Made by a program: the position numbers and the translations under genes. Below, one piece after another: positions 47,929 to 58,096 of a DNA stretch of 64,000 bases. The stretch is taken from positions 868,001 through 932,000 of the forward strand of contig CAWBTU010000003.1 of NCBI GenBank assembly GCA_963791805.1, given 5' to 3'. Under the pieces are notes generated by a model. The model was not told where the DNA came from. It searched no databases and saw only the letters and a list, made by a program, of their open reading frames with translations. The first letter of the stretch is position 1. Each line of letters starts with the position of its first letter. The stretch comes from JACMJL01 sp963791805. GTDB lineage: Bacteria; Bacillota; Clostridia; Clostridiales; Clostridiaceae.

Positions 47929-48291
47929 TTAATTTTTATTAAATCTAATTTTTATGGCTTCCATAGCTAACTTAAAGTTGGAATTATCCAAACTCAAAAA
48001 AGTATTCAGTACAGTAAGGTCACTCTTATAGCCATTATAAAGGTTAAAGGCCAATTTAATTAAGGTTTTGCTACTACCACATAAATCTACTTCGCTATTA
48101 TCAAATATCTCGGGCAATATACCGCCTCCATCTTCAAAATTGTAAATGTAGTTTACCTTTCTATATAAATCTGCATTCCCTGAGATTATAAAAAACAGAG
48201 CATATCGTTCTAAATCACCTTCACATACAGACGCTTTTCCCAATAATTGATTAAATCTTTTTTTATGTTCAACATTTAAAATTTCCACCAT
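47929..48291 (-). CDS. DUF6075-like protein paired with the Fic-like gene
   Basis: 120 residues with HKKRFNQLLGKA, DLERYALFFIISGNADLYRKV, YIYNFEDGGG and a helical end. I associate this pattern with DUF6075, a family of unknown function in Firmicutes and phages. GGGGGAG lies nine bases before the ATG. Upstream partner of the Fic-like gene. Confidence 0.65.
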   Translation of the reverse strand: MVEILNVEHKKRFNQLLGKASVCEGDLERYALFFIISGNADLYRKVNYIYNFEDGGGILPEIFDNSEVDLCGSSKTLIKLAFNLYNGYKSDLTVLNTFLSLDNSNFKLAMEAIKIRFNKN

Positions 48292-48478
48292 GTCTTAACG
48301 CTCCCCCGTATTGTATATTTTAGTAAATTGATGTTTTGCATTTTTATTTATAATTTTTGTTGACCGTAGAGACTAAATAATTTGTGTAATTTATGTTACA
48401 ACAAAGTTGTAAAGCATTGGCAGTTAAGTGTTTACATATAAGAATACATCTTTTTTAAAAGAAAATTGTCAATAAAAA

Positions 48479-48532
48479 AAGTTGGTGTAGACTATAGTCA
48501 ATAAACAATTTTGACTAAACTACACCAACTTC
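48479..48532 (-). terminator. Large hairpin, terminator on the minus strand
   Basis: AAGTTGGTGTAG pairs perfectly with CTACACCAACTT, extended by TAGTCA with TGACTA. On the minus strand seven T residues follow, so it ends the tiny frame that runs into it. Confidence 0.75.
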
Positions 48533-48594
48533 AAATAAAGTTGTATTTTTTTATATTTATTTTTTTCTCGAATAAAATTTCGGAATCGATACAT
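48520..48594 (-). CDS. Possible 24-residue basic peptide
   Basis: The frame MYRFRNFIREKNKYKK-IQLYLKLV starts seven bases after a perfect AGGAGGA site. A TATAAT box lies about 50 bases upstream on the same strand. The stop codon falls inside the terminator hairpin. Nine Lys/Arg in 24 residues make it strongly basic. It could be a leader peptide, a small toxin or antimicrobial, or a chance frame. Confidence 0.35.
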   Translation of the reverse strand: MYRFRNFIREKNKYKKIQLYLKLV

Positions 48595-49014
48595 GTGAAT
48601 TCCTCCTATTAAATTTAAGTTTACTGTCTTTAATTATACCATAATTCGTAATAGTTATACATAACAAAAGCTAAAATTGAGCTGAGGTTAAATGAGTTGG
48701 TGACAGTTAAACATCATATGAATTAGTAGTATATTTAACATAGATATTAGGACTTTAAAGTATGGTGTATCATAGACATATTGATTATATAAGCCGTTAA
48801 GAAACAGATTACCATTCAATAATTATTAGTGAGAACTCATTGGTTTACCGTAAATAAACAAGCCAATAATGAATAGTACATATTTACTTTATTTTACTTT
48901 AATCTGATTCGGATAGACAAAAAAATACAAAACTGTGGTAAACTAAAAAGTATAAGTTATTATAAAGAATATGTTTAAAATACGGAATGCAGAGATAGAC
49001 GAGGAGAGAAAATT

Positions 49015-50535
49015 ATGGAGAAATTGACATTACAAAATTTAGAGGGCGTATTATGGTCGTGTGCGGATATTCTGAGGGGCGAATTATCGGCCGCAGAATA
49101 TAAGGACTATATATTTGGATTACTATTCTTAAAGAGATTGAATGATGAATTTGATGAAGAAAGAGAAATTAGAAATAAGGAATTTGCCGAGCAGGGAATG
49201 GTTGCAGAAGAAGTAGAAATGCTGTTAAATGATAGTTCTATTTATGAAACATTTTATGTTCCTGAGAGTGCAAGATGGGGTAAACTTAAAAACTTGAATT
49301 TAAATATAGGGCCAGAGCTTGATAAGGCTTTTAAAGCATTAGAAGATGAACCTAAAAATGCAGAGCTTATAGGTGTTCTTACTACAGCTAATTATAATGA
49401 TAAAGAGAGAGTTCCAGATAAAAAGCTTTCACAGCTTCTATTACTACTTGATACTATTAACCTTGCAAACTCTAACCTTGAATCAGAGGACATATTAGGA
49501 GACGCTTATCAGTATTTAATAAAACAATTCGCTGACGAAGGTGGAAAAAAAGGCGGAGAGTTCTATACACCTACAGAAATAGTAAGAATAATGGTGAATG
49601 TGTTGAAACCACAAGAAGGGGATAGAATTTACGACCCCACAGTTGGTTCAGGCGGTATGTTAATACAGTCATTACAATATATACGAAACCAAGGTGGAAA
49701 TTTTAAGAACATATCCTTATTTGGACAGGAAATTAACCTTTCAACATGGGCAATCTGTAAGATGAATATGTTATTCCATGAAGCAAAAGGAGCAGACATC
49801 CAAAAAGGTGATACTATAAGAGAACCAAAGCATACAGAAGGTGGAGTTTTGAAGACTTACGATAAAGTCCTTGCTAATCCTCCATTTTCGCTAAGTAACT
49901 GGGGTATAGAAGAAGCAAGTGCTGACCAGTTTCACAGATTCCCATATGGAATACCACCTAAATCCTATGGAGACTTAGCATTTGTTTGTCACATGGTAGC
50001 AAGTTTAAATGTAAAAGGTAAAATGTGTTCAGTAGTGCCACATGGTGTTTTGTTTAGAAGCGGAGCAGAAGGAAAGATAAGAGAAGGATTTCTAAAGGAT
50101 GATTTAGTAGAAGCTATAATTGGACTTCCACAGAACATATTCTATGGTACAGGTATTCCTGCGGCCATAATTGTGATTAATAAGAATAAACCAGAAAATA
50201 GAAGAAACAAGGTTATATTTATTGATGGAAGCAATCATTTTGTTAAGGATGGAAACAAGAATAGAGTAAGAGACGAAGATATAGACAAAATAGTTAAGGC
50301 TTTTGATGAATATATAGATATAGAAAAATATGCGAATGTAATTGATATAGAAGATATAAAGGAAAATGATTATAACCTTAATATAAGTAGATATGTGGAT
50401 ACAAGCGAAGAAGAGGTAGAGGTAAATATTGAAGAAGTTATTGGAGAAATAAATGAATTAGAACTACAAGGTAAAGAGATAGAATTAAGATTGAATGGAT
50501 ATTTGAAAGAATTAGGGTTTGAGGAGATAGGCTAA
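49015..50535 (+). CDS. hsdM: Type I restriction-modification methyltransferase subunit HsdM
   Basis: 506 residues: an N-terminal HsdM helical domain (LWSCADILRGELSAAEYKDY), the SAM motif IYDPTVGSGGMLIQSL (about 206) and the adenine-methyltransferase motif LANPPFSLSNWG (about 287). With HsdS it methylates an adenine in the recognition site. GAGGAGAG precedes the ATG. A 294-base gap separates it from hsdS, unusual since these genes often abut; the gap holds no gene I can support. Confidence 0.95.
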   Translation: MEKLTLQNLEGVLWSCADILRGELSAAEYKDYIFGLLFLKRLNDEFDEEREIRNKEFAEQGMVAEEVEMLLNDSSIYETFYVPESARWGKLKNLNLNIGPELDKAFKALEDEPKNAELIGVLTTANYNDKERVPDKKLSQLLLLLDTINLANSNLESEDILGDAYQYLIKQFADEGGKKGGEFYTPTEIVRIMVNVLKPQEGDRIYDPTVGSGGMLIQSLQYIRNQGGNFKNISLFGQEINLSTWAICKMNMLFHEAKGADIQKGDTIREPKHTEGGVLKTYDKVLANPPFSLSNWGIEEASADQFHRFPYGIPPKSYGDLAFVCHMVASLNVKGKMCSVVPHGVLFRSGAEGKIREGFLKDDLVEAIIGLPQNIFYGTGIPAAIIVINKNKPENRRNKVIFIDGSNHFVKDGNKNRVRDEDIDKIVKAFDEYIDIEKYANVIDIEDIKENDYNLNISRYVDTSEEEVEVNIEEVIGEINELELQGKEIELRLNGYLKELGFEEIG

Positions 50536-50829
50536 GATTAGAGATTTAGTCGTTGTAGTTATATATAAATAGATATAAGTAAGAGCTTTTATGAGCCTCT
50601 AATAAAGGGATTGGTAATGGCATTTAAGATATTATAGGCTACAAATGAATTTAAATCTGCTGTAATTAGAGTTCCATTATCAATAATAACATTTAGATTT
50701 GTTAGGGATTTTTAGTTATGGAGTAGCATGTGGTATGGAAGAATTGGAGGAAAGTTAATTTATTATGTGATAAATACTTTTCTTGTTTGGTTAGTTTTGA
50801 AGATTATATGAAGTAGAGGTGACATAATA

Positions 50830-52104
50830 GTGAATAAGGTTAAAGAAGGATATAAAAGAACTGAAATAGGAATTATACCTGTTGATTGGAGTATTGATAA
50901 ACTAAGTAATTTAACTGATAAAATTACCGATGGTACTCATAAAACGCCTACTTATATGGAAGAAGGAATACCCTTTTTAAGAATTACAGATATTCAAAAA
51001 AGTGAAATTAATTGGAATCATGTTAAATATGTATCACAAGATGAACATAACGAATTAATTAAAAGATGTAAACCAGAAAAAGGAGACATTCTATATTCAA
51101 AGAATGGAACAATAGGAATTCCAAAGATTATTGATTGGGATAAAGAGTTTAGTATATTTGTTAGTCTTTGTCTTATTAAAATAAAAAAGGATTCGGATAA
51201 GCTTTATAATAAATTTCTTGAAAAGTATCTTGGCTCTGATAGTTGCTTAAATCAAATTAGATTAAGAGCTAAGCAAGGGACGGTAACAAATTTACATCTT
51301 GAAGAAATAAGAGAACTTGCAATACCTTTACCTACAATAAAAGAACAACAAAAAATATCCGTAATACTATCATCTTTAGATGAAAAAATAGAAAATGCTG
51401 ATAATCTTATTGAAAAGACAAAAGAACTTAAAAAAGGACTTATGAAGATGCTTCTTACAAAAGGAATTGGGCATGATAGGTTTAAGGATACGGAGAATGG
51501 AAGGATACCAGAGGATTGGGAAGTTAAGACAATAGAAGAAGTATGCAACATAGTTGATTATAGAGGGAAAACACCATTGAAAGTAGACGAAGGTGTTTTT
51601 CTGGTAACTGCTAAAAACATTGGTAAAGGATTCATCGACTATAATGTATCAAAGGAATGTATAAGGGAGCAGGACTATAGTGAAGTTATGTCAAGGGGAT
51701 TACCTAAAAAGGGAGATGTTCTATTTACTACAGAAGCACCACTTGGTAATGTTGCTAATATTGATAGAGTGGATATAGCTCTTGCACAAAGAGTCATTAA
51801 ACTAAGAGGAACGTCAGAAATTTTAGATAATTATTATTTAAAATACTTTATGTTATCTGAAATTTTTCAAAAAAACATTTATGATGAAGCAACAGGTTCA
51901 ACAGTTTTAGGGATTAAAGGAAGTAGGTTAAAAAAAATAAAAGTATTAATACCTAAATTAAATGAGCAATTACAAATAGCTTCAATCCTAACAATAGTTG
52001 ATGAAAAAATAGAACAATATGAATCTAAAAAAGAAAAACTTCAAGAACTTAAAAAAGGACTTATGCAGAAGCTTTTGACAGGTAAGATTAGGGTTAAGGC
52101 GTAA
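50830..52104 (+). CDS. hsdS: Type I specificity subunit HsdS
   Basis: 424 residues in two half-repeats, each a target-recognition domain followed by a conserved helical spacer: LPTIKEQQKISVILSSLDEK and LNEQLQIASILTIVDEKIEQ. Each spacer ends with ELKKGLM. The two TRDs (about 10-150 and 225-365) differ and set the two halves of the DNA target. A 22-base exact repeat in the two spacers (51423-51444, 52044-52065) is spaced 621 bases, an in-frame distance. The start is GTG. Confidence 0.93.
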   Translation: MNKVKEGYKRTEIGIIPVDWSIDKLSNLTDKITDGTHKTPTYMEEGIPFLRITDIQKSEINWNHVKYVSQDEHNELIKRCKPEKGDILYSKNGTIGIPKIIDWDKEFSIFVSLCLIKIKKDSDKLYNKFLEKYLGSDSCLNQIRLRAKQGTVTNLHLEEIRELAIPLPTIKEQQKISVILSSLDEKIENADNLIEKTKELKKGLMKMLLTKGIGHDRFKDTENGRIPEDWEVKTIEEVCNIVDYRGKTPLKVDEGVFLVTAKNIGKGFIDYNVSKECIREQDYSEVMSRGLPKKGDVLFTTEAPLGNVANIDRVDIALAQRVIKLRGTSEILDNYYLKYFMLSEIFQKNIYDEATGSTVLGIKGSRLKKIKVLIPKLNEQLQIASILTIVDEKIEQYESKKEKLQELKKGLMQKLLTGKIRVKA

Positions 52105-52154
52105 AAAATCAGACATGAATGAAAGTTTTGTATAAAAGGGGAGGGGGGATTTTT

Positions 52155-54020
52155 ATGAGATTAAAAAGATTAAAGCTTGAAAATTTCAGAGGATACACTT
52201 GCGGGGAAATTAATTTTGATACTGATATGAATGTAATTATAGGAAGAAATGATGTTGGAAAATCAACAGTTATGGACGCATTAGAAATTTTTTTTAATGG
52301 AAGCAATAGTGACTCCCAAGTTAAAATAGATATAGATGATTTAAATGTTTGTTGCGGAGAGGATAATAAACAAGTAAAGATTATATGCTGTTTTGAAAAT
52401 ATTGATAATAAAGAAATATTAGTTGATACATCGAATTTCACAAATTTGAAGGAAGAATATTTATACAATGAAGATGGGTTATTAGAAATAGCAAAAGTAT
52501 GGAATTGTTCTAAAGCAAAAATTGGGGCTTCAGATTTAAGAATTTACTTAAATTCAACATATCCAGTGCTTTTTGATAAGCCACTTATAACATTAAAAAT
52601 TCAGGAATTAAGAAAAAAATTAGATGAATTAAAAGATGAAATTGTAAACTATGAAGAAGTTAATAAGAATAAAAGTGCGGAAATTAGAAAAGCATTATAT
52701 GCTTATCAAGTAATAAATAAAGAAGTAGAGTTTAGCGATACTCAAATTGATATTACAAAAGAAGACGCAAAGAATATATGGGAGAGTATAAAAACCAATT
52801 TACCATTATTCTTCTTATTTCAATCAGATAGAACTAATACAGATGGGGATTCAGAAGTACAGAATCCATTGAAGATAGCAACTAAAAATGCTCTCTCTGA
52901 AATGGAGACAGTATTAAATGATGTAAAAATTCAAGTGGAAAAAGAAGTGAAAAAAATTGGTGAAAAAACAATAGCTAAGCTAAAAGAATTAGATGAAAAT
53001 ATAGCACAGAATCTAAAAACTGAGTTAAAATTAAAACCATGGGATTCTATATTTTCCTTTGATTTAATTGCTGATAATAATATTCCATTAAATAAAAGAG
53101 GTAGTGGGGTTAGAAGATTAATGTTGTTAAGTTATTTTAGAGCAGAAGCAGAGAGAATATCAGATGGAATTAACTCAAAAGATATTATTTATGCAATAGA
53201 AGAACCTGAAACTTCACAACATCCTGACTATCAGAAAATGATAATTGAGTCATTATTGGAGATTTCAAAAGACAGTAAGCACCAAATTATTTTAACAACA
53301 CATACACCAGAAATAGCAAAAATGGTTAGTGTTGACCAACTAATTTTTATAAAAAAGGATGAAATGAATAAACCATTTGTTGAAATAGATGAAGAAATCA
53401 AAGTTAAAAATATTATTGATACGTTGGGTATACTTCCAGGAATAACTTCAAAGTTAGTGATATGCGTTGAAGGCGAAAATGATGTTAATTTTATTCGAAA
53501 TATCAATAAAAATATAGATGAATTTAGAAAAATTATTGATATTGAAAAAGAAGGTATTAATATTATCCCTTTTGGTGGAAGTAACTTAAAAAGGTGGATA
53601 GAAGAAAATTATTTAACAGGCTCAAATGTGAGAGAAGTACATATTTATGATAATGATGTAAATGAGTATGCGAAGAAAATTAATGAAATAAATGAAGTTA
53701 ATGATGGTAGAAGGTTTGGATGGATTACTCAAAAAAGAGAAATTGAGAATTACATAAGCCCAAATCTTATAGAACAAGAACTTGCACTAACTATTCCTGA
53801 CGAACACAAAAAAAACTGGGATAATACTGATGTTCCAAAGATTTTGATTGGGAAAACTATGACACATATTAATGATGTTAAGGAAAGAGAAAAAGCTATA
53901 AAAATGAAATTGAATAGTGGAATTTCTAAGAAGATAAATAAACATTTCCTTGAAGAAGTTGGTGCTTATGAGGAAATTGAAAAATGGTTTTTAGATATTA
54001 AAGATGTATATGATAAATAA
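52155..54020 (+). CDS. OLD-family ATPase/TOPRIM nuclease within the hsd operon
   Basis: 621 residues: an ABC/SMC-type ATPase with LENFRGY, Walker A GRNDVGKST, a signature-like region near GSGVRRLMLLSYFRAE, Walker B AIEEPETSQHPDYQ and TTHTPEIA, then a TOPRIM domain (LVICVEGENDVNFIRNI, HIYDNDVNEY). OLD proteins are nucleases in phage defence, including Gabija GajA, but no UvrD-like partner is present. Extra genes inside type I operons (rlo genes) are known. The ATG follows a G-rich site; an earlier in-frame ATG is less likely. Confidence 0.88.
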   Translation: MRLKRLKLENFRGYTCGEINFDTDMNVIIGRNDVGKSTVMDALEIFFNGSNSDSQVKIDIDDLNVCCGEDNKQVKIICCFENIDNKEILVDTSNFTNLKEEYLYNEDGLLEIAKVWNCSKAKIGASDLRIYLNSTYPVLFDKPLITLKIQELRKKLDELKDEIVNYEEVNKNKSAEIRKALYAYQVINKEVEFSDTQIDITKEDAKNIWESIKTNLPLFFLFQSDRTNTDGDSEVQNPLKIATKNALSEMETVLNDVKIQVEKEVKKIGEKTIAKLKELDENIAQNLKTELKLKPWDSIFSFDLIADNNIPLNKRGSGVRRLMLLSYFRAEAERISDGINSKDIIYAIEEPETSQHPDYQKMIIESLLEISKDSKHQIILTTHTPEIAKMVSVDQLIFIKKDEMNKPFVEIDEEIKVKNIIDTLGILPGITSKLVICVEGENDVNFIRNINKNIDEFRKIIDIEKEGINIIPFGGSNLKRWIEENYLTGSNVREVHIYDNDVNEYAKKINEINEVNDGRRFGWITQKREIENYISPNLIEQELALTIPDEHKKNWDNTDVPKILIGKTMTHINDVKEREKAIKMKLNSGISKKINKHFLEEVGAYEEIEKWFLDIKDVYDK

Positions 54021-54047
54021 TATTTTGCATACAAAGGGTGTGAAAAT

Positions 54048-57000
54048 ATGTCTTATTTAGGAAATGAAGAAACCTTAGTAGAATTACCTGCGATAGATTA
54101 TTTAATAGATAACTTAAAATATGATTTTATTCATGGTAAAGAGCTTATTCCAGAAAAAGGTGAGAGGGATTCTTTTACAGAAGTAATACTTGTTAAAAGG
54201 CTTGAAAAATCCTTAAAAAGGTTGAATCCATGGATGGATGAAGGTAACATCAGTAAAGCCATTAGGTATTTAAGCAGACCAGAAAATTTAGGGACAAGTC
54301 TTTTAGAAATAAATGAAAAGCTTTATGACGCTGTTGTAGATTTAAGCTATACAGTAGACCAAGACATATATGGTAATGGTCAAAAGAAGCCTCAAACAGT
54401 TCAATTTATAGATTGGGATAACGCAGATAATAATGATTTTCTTGTTACAAGGCAATTTGAGGTTAAAACACAATTAGGTAAAGCAATCTATCCCGACATA
54501 GTTATATTTGTTAATGGTATTCCAGTGGTGGTTTTAGAGTGTAAATCTCCTTTCTTGGAAAAAACTAAGAATGAAAATGTAGGTAAAAAAGAAGCCTTTA
54601 AGCAACTTAGAAGATACATGAATGAGAGAGATAATGATTTTTCAGAGGGTAATCCAAGACTCTTTTATACGAATTTTTTTACAGGAATAATGAATAAGTA
54701 TCATGCGTATGTTGGAACAATTAGCTCTAAGTATAATCAGTATTTAGAGTGGAAAGACAGTTACCCAGTTGCAAAGGATAAAATTCCAGGAATAGAGGAT
54801 AATGGTCAGAACCTATTTATTCAGGGATTATTAGAAAAAAATAATCTTCTTGATGTAATGAGGAACTTTTTATTGTTTGAAACGGATAATGGAGCTACAG
54901 TAAAAAAGATATGCAGATACCAACAGTTTAGAGCTGTTAATAAAGCAATTAGTAGGCTGAATGAAGGAAAGGATTCATTATCAAGAGGTGGAGTTGTTTG
55001 GCATACTCAGGGTTCAGGAAAGTCTTTGACAATGGTAATGTTAGCAAGAAAAATAAAGAGAACTAAAGAGCTTTCTGACGCTACTATAGTGGTGGTAACA
55101 GATAGAATTGATTTGGACAAACAGATTTATGCAACGTTTATAAGAACACTCTCAAAAATTACTACCCCAGAACGTGCTAATAAAATTTCTGAGATGAAGG
55201 ATTTGCTATCAAAAGCTCAATCTAAAGTTATAATGACTACTATTCAGAAGTTTGAAAGTGAAATAGAAGAAAGAGAAGTTATCGAAAATGGTAAGAAGGG
55301 TAAGAAAAGATTTAGCCTTCCTTATGAAGTTCTTACTACAAAGTCTAATGTAATTGTGCTTTCAGATGAAGCTCACCGAAGCCAATATAAGGATACAGCT
55401 TCAAATATGAGAATTGCTTTGCCTAATGCAACATTTATTGGATTTACAGGTACTCCCATAGATAAAGATGATAAATCTACGCCAAGAACATTCGGTGGGT
55501 ACATAGACAAGTATGGTATTAAGGAAGCTGTGGATGATGGGGCTACTGTAAAGATAGTCTATGAAGGAAGAAGGTCAGAACTTCATATCAAAGGTGAAAG
55601 CTTAGAAGAATTATTTAATGAAGCTTTTAATGAAAAAAATGATGAAGAAAAAGAAGCAATAAAGCAAAAATATGCTAACAAAAAGACAATAATTGAAGCT
55701 GATGATAGAATTAATGATATAGCAATAGATATGCTGAAACATTATAGAGATAATATTTTACCTAATGGGTTTAAGGCACAAATTGTTTGTGTAAGTAGAG
55801 TAGCTTGTGTTAAATACTATAATGCCTTAAAAGAGAATATGAAGGAGATAATGGGAACAGAATTAGAGGCTAAGGTTATCTTTTCTGGCAATTTAAATGA
55901 AGAAACATTCTTAAAGGAACATTTTACTACAAAGGCTGAGCAGGAAAGCATTATAGATAGGTTTAAGCAACCCATTGAAAAAGACAAGCTGTGCTTTATT
56001 ATCGTAAAAGATATGCTTTTGACAGGATTTGATGCTCCCATAGAGCAGGTAATGTATCTTGATAGACCATTAAAAGAGCATAATTTACTACAGGCTATTG
56101 CCAGGGTGAATAGAACTTGCACTATGGATATTAAGCGTAAGATGAATAATGATAAAGATAAAATTGACAGTATTATAAAGCAATGTGGTTTTGTTGTTGA
56201 TTATTATGGTGTTTCAGATTATTTAGAGGAAGCTTTAGCTATATTTGATAAGCAAGATTTAGGTCAACCAATGCAACCTATGAATGAATTGTATAAAGAA
56301 ATGCTATCTTATAGAGAAGACATTATGAATATGTTCAAGGGAAAAGATAAAAATAATCTTGATGAACTTATTAATGTGTTAGAACCACAGGATAAGAGGG
56401 CAGAATTTGAAATAGGATATAAACGCTTTTCAGGAGCTGTTGAAGCACTGCTACCTTCTCATGTTGGGACGGATATTATAAATGATATAAAGTGGCTTGG
56501 CTATATTAGAGCAGGTGCTAAAGCGAAGTATAGTCCACAAGAGGAATTAGACATTAGCGATTGCGGAGAAAAGGTAAGAGAAATAATAGAACAACATTTA
56601 AAATCTCTGGGTGTTTTCCAATGGATAGAGCCTATAACTTTATTTGAGGATGACTTTAAGAGTAAGATTAATACATTAAAATCAGACGAAGCACAAGCCT
56701 CTGCTATGGAACATGCTGTAAAACATGCTATAAGTGTAAAAATGGATGATAACCCAGTATTCTTCACAAGTCTTTTAGAAAAACTTCAAAAGATACTTGA
56801 TGAAACTAAGAGTAACTGGATAGAGAAAAAGAAGAAACTTGAAGAATTTATTGAAAAAGAAGTTGAAAAAGGTACGAAGTCACAGTCTGAAAGCTTGGGT
56901 TTAGATGAAAAGGAATTTGCTTTCTTTGAGGTTGTGAAAAAGTATATTTTAGAAGATAGTGAAGGTGCTGAGGTAAAAGGTAATAAGGTTAAAGAGGAAA

Positions 57001-57245
57001 GTGAAACATATATTAGTCAAGATATAATTGAGTTATCTAAAGAAATAGCAAAGGATATAGCACAAATTATCCAAGAAAATTATGCTGTGGATTGGGTCAC
57101 TAACAATTCCAAGACATCAGATGTTGAAAGAGCTATTTTTATGACTCTTAATAAAAAATATTTCAAACAGATTAAACTCGATGCAAGGAAGCAGATGGTT
57201 CAGCCATTATTAAATTTAGCTAAGAAGCATTTTTCAGTGATTTAA
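54048..57245 (+). CDS. hsdR: Type I restriction endonuclease subunit HsdR
   Basis: 1065 residues: an N-terminal PD-(D/E)xK nuclease (YPDIVIFVNGIPVVVLECKS), SF2 translocase motifs with Walker A HTQGSGKSLTM, VLSDEAHRSQY, GFTGTPI, and a helicase end DRPLKEHNLLQAIARVNR, then a helical C-terminal domain. It cuts unmodified DNA after translocation. It lies 27 bases after the OLD gene, in one operon. Confidence 0.95.
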   Translation: MSYLGNEETLVELPAIDYLIDNLKYDFIHGKELIPEKGERDSFTEVILVKRLEKSLKRLNPWMDEGNISKAIRYLSRPENLGTSLLEINEKLYDAVVDLSYTVDQDIYGNGQKKPQTVQFIDWDNADNNDFLVTRQFEVKTQLGKAIYPDIVIFVNGIPVVVLECKSPFLEKTKNENVGKKEAFKQLRRYMNERDNDFSEGNPRLFYTNFFTGIMNKYHAYVGTISSKYNQYLEWKDSYPVAKDKIPGIEDNGQNLFIQGLLEKNNLLDVMRNFLLFETDNGATVKKICRYQQFRAVNKAISRLNEGKDSLSRGGVVWHTQGSGKSLTMVMLARKIKRTKELSDATIVVVTDRIDLDKQIYATFIRTLSKITTPERANKISEMKDLLSKAQSKVIMTTIQKFESEIEEREVIENGKKGKKRFSLPYEVLTTKSNVIVLSDEAHRSQYKDTASNMRIALPNATFIGFTGTPIDKDDKSTPRTFGGYIDKYGIKEAVDDGATVKIVYEGRRSELHIKGESLEELFNEAFNEKNDEEKEAIKQKYANKKTIIEADDRINDIAIDMLKHYRDNILPNGFKAQIVCVSRVACVKYYNALKENMKEIMGTELEAKVIFSGNLNEETFLKEHFTTKAEQESIIDRFKQPIEKDKLCFIIVKDMLLTGFDAPIEQVMYLDRPLKEHNLLQAIARVNRTCTMDIKRKMNNDKDKIDSIIKQCGFVVDYYGVSDYLEEALAIFDKQDLGQPMQPMNELYKEMLSYREDIMNMFKGKDKNNLDELINVLEPQDKRAEFEIGYKRFSGAVEALLPSHVGTDIINDIKWLGYIRAGAKAKYSPQEELDISDCGEKVREIIEQHLKSLGVFQWIEPITLFEDDFKSKINTLKSDEAQASAMEHAVKHAISVKMDDNPVFFTSLLEKLQKILDETKSNWIEKKKKLEEFIEKEVEKGTKSQSESLGLDEKEFAFFEVVKKYILEDSEGAEVKGNKVKEESETYISQDIIELSKEIAKDIAQIIQENYAVDWVTNNSKTSDVERAIFMTLNKKYFKQIKLDARKQMVQPLLNLAKKHFSVI

Positions 57246-57321
57246 GAGTTGGTTTATTAGAATAATAGTAGGTTAGGATTAATGTATAGAATCACCGTAA
57301 TCCTAATAAATGAGGTATTGA

Positions 57322-58035
57322 ATGAGGCTTTCGTTTAAATTTGGGACAACAAACATAGCATTTAATGTAGAATATAAAAACAGAAAGACAATGGAAATTT
57401 CAGTAGAACCGCCTAATATTATTACTGTTACTGCACCGATGGGAACATCAGAGGAAAAAGTAGTTGAAAAGGTAAAGGGCAAAGCAAACTGGATTATACA
57501 GCAAATATATTCATATAAACATATGAACTACGAACCAATTAACCGAGAGTTTGTTAATGGGGAATCCTTTATGTATTTAGGCAGAAATTACTCTTTGCAA
57601 ATAGAATTGGATTTAACTATAAATAGACCAGAGGTAAAGCTTTATCGAGGTAAATTTATTGTTACAGCTCCAAATAAGAATGAAGAAGATATTAGAAAAG
57701 CAATGGAGCTATGGTATAGGGATAGAGCTAAAGAAGTTATAGGGATAAAAATTAAATACTATCAGAGGTTCTTTAATATTGTTCCTACCGATATAAAAAT
57801 TAAGGAACAAAAGAAGAGATGGGGAAGCTGTACATCTAAAAATCAACTATTATTCAATTGGAGATGCATAATGGCAAAGGCTAATGCACTTGATTACATC
57901 ATAGTACATGAGATGTGCCATATTTATCATAAAGACCATTCAAAGGAGTTTTGGGAGCTTGTAGCTTCTGTACTTCCTGACTATGAGATAAGAAAAGAAT
58001 GGTTGAAGAATTATGGTGTTAGGATGGATTTATAG
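57322..58035 (+). CDS. YgjP-like zinc metallopeptidase-domain protein
   Basis: 237 residues with the YgjP/DUF45 signature: KKRWGSCTSKNQLLFNWR, then the zinc helix VHEMCHIYHKDHSKEFW (HExxH with a downstream His and Glu). It is often found beside hsdR in type I loci; its role there is unknown. The ATG follows TGAGG. Confidence 0.9.
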   Translation: MRLSFKFGTTNIAFNVEYKNRKTMEISVEPPNIITVTAPMGTSEEKVVEKVKGKANWIIQQIYSYKHMNYEPINREFVNGESFMYLGRNYSLQIELDLTINRPEVKLYRGKFIVTAPNKNEEDIRKAMELWYRDRAKEVIGIKIKYYQRFFNIVPTDIKIKEQKKRWGSCTSKNQLLFNWRCIMAKANALDYIIVHEMCHIYHKDHSKEFWELVASVLPDYEIRKEWLKNYGVRMDL

Positions 58036-58096
58036 TGTAGAAATAAAAAAGTATAACTGTAAGCATTTGATTTAATAGTAAAAAGGATGTGAAGTA

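Larger units (their letters stand above)
48292..49014. other. Intergenic region between the Fic pair and hsdM
   Basis: About 720 bases holding one small minus-strand frame (48520-48594) and its hairpin (48479-48532). The rest is AT-rich with no gene that I can support; it must contain the promoters of both flanking units. Confidence 0.5.

Noticed and set aside
52155..54020. Gabija system (GajA)
   Set aside because: The ATPase-TOPRIM layout fits, but the GajB helicase partner is absent and the gene lies inside an hsd operon.
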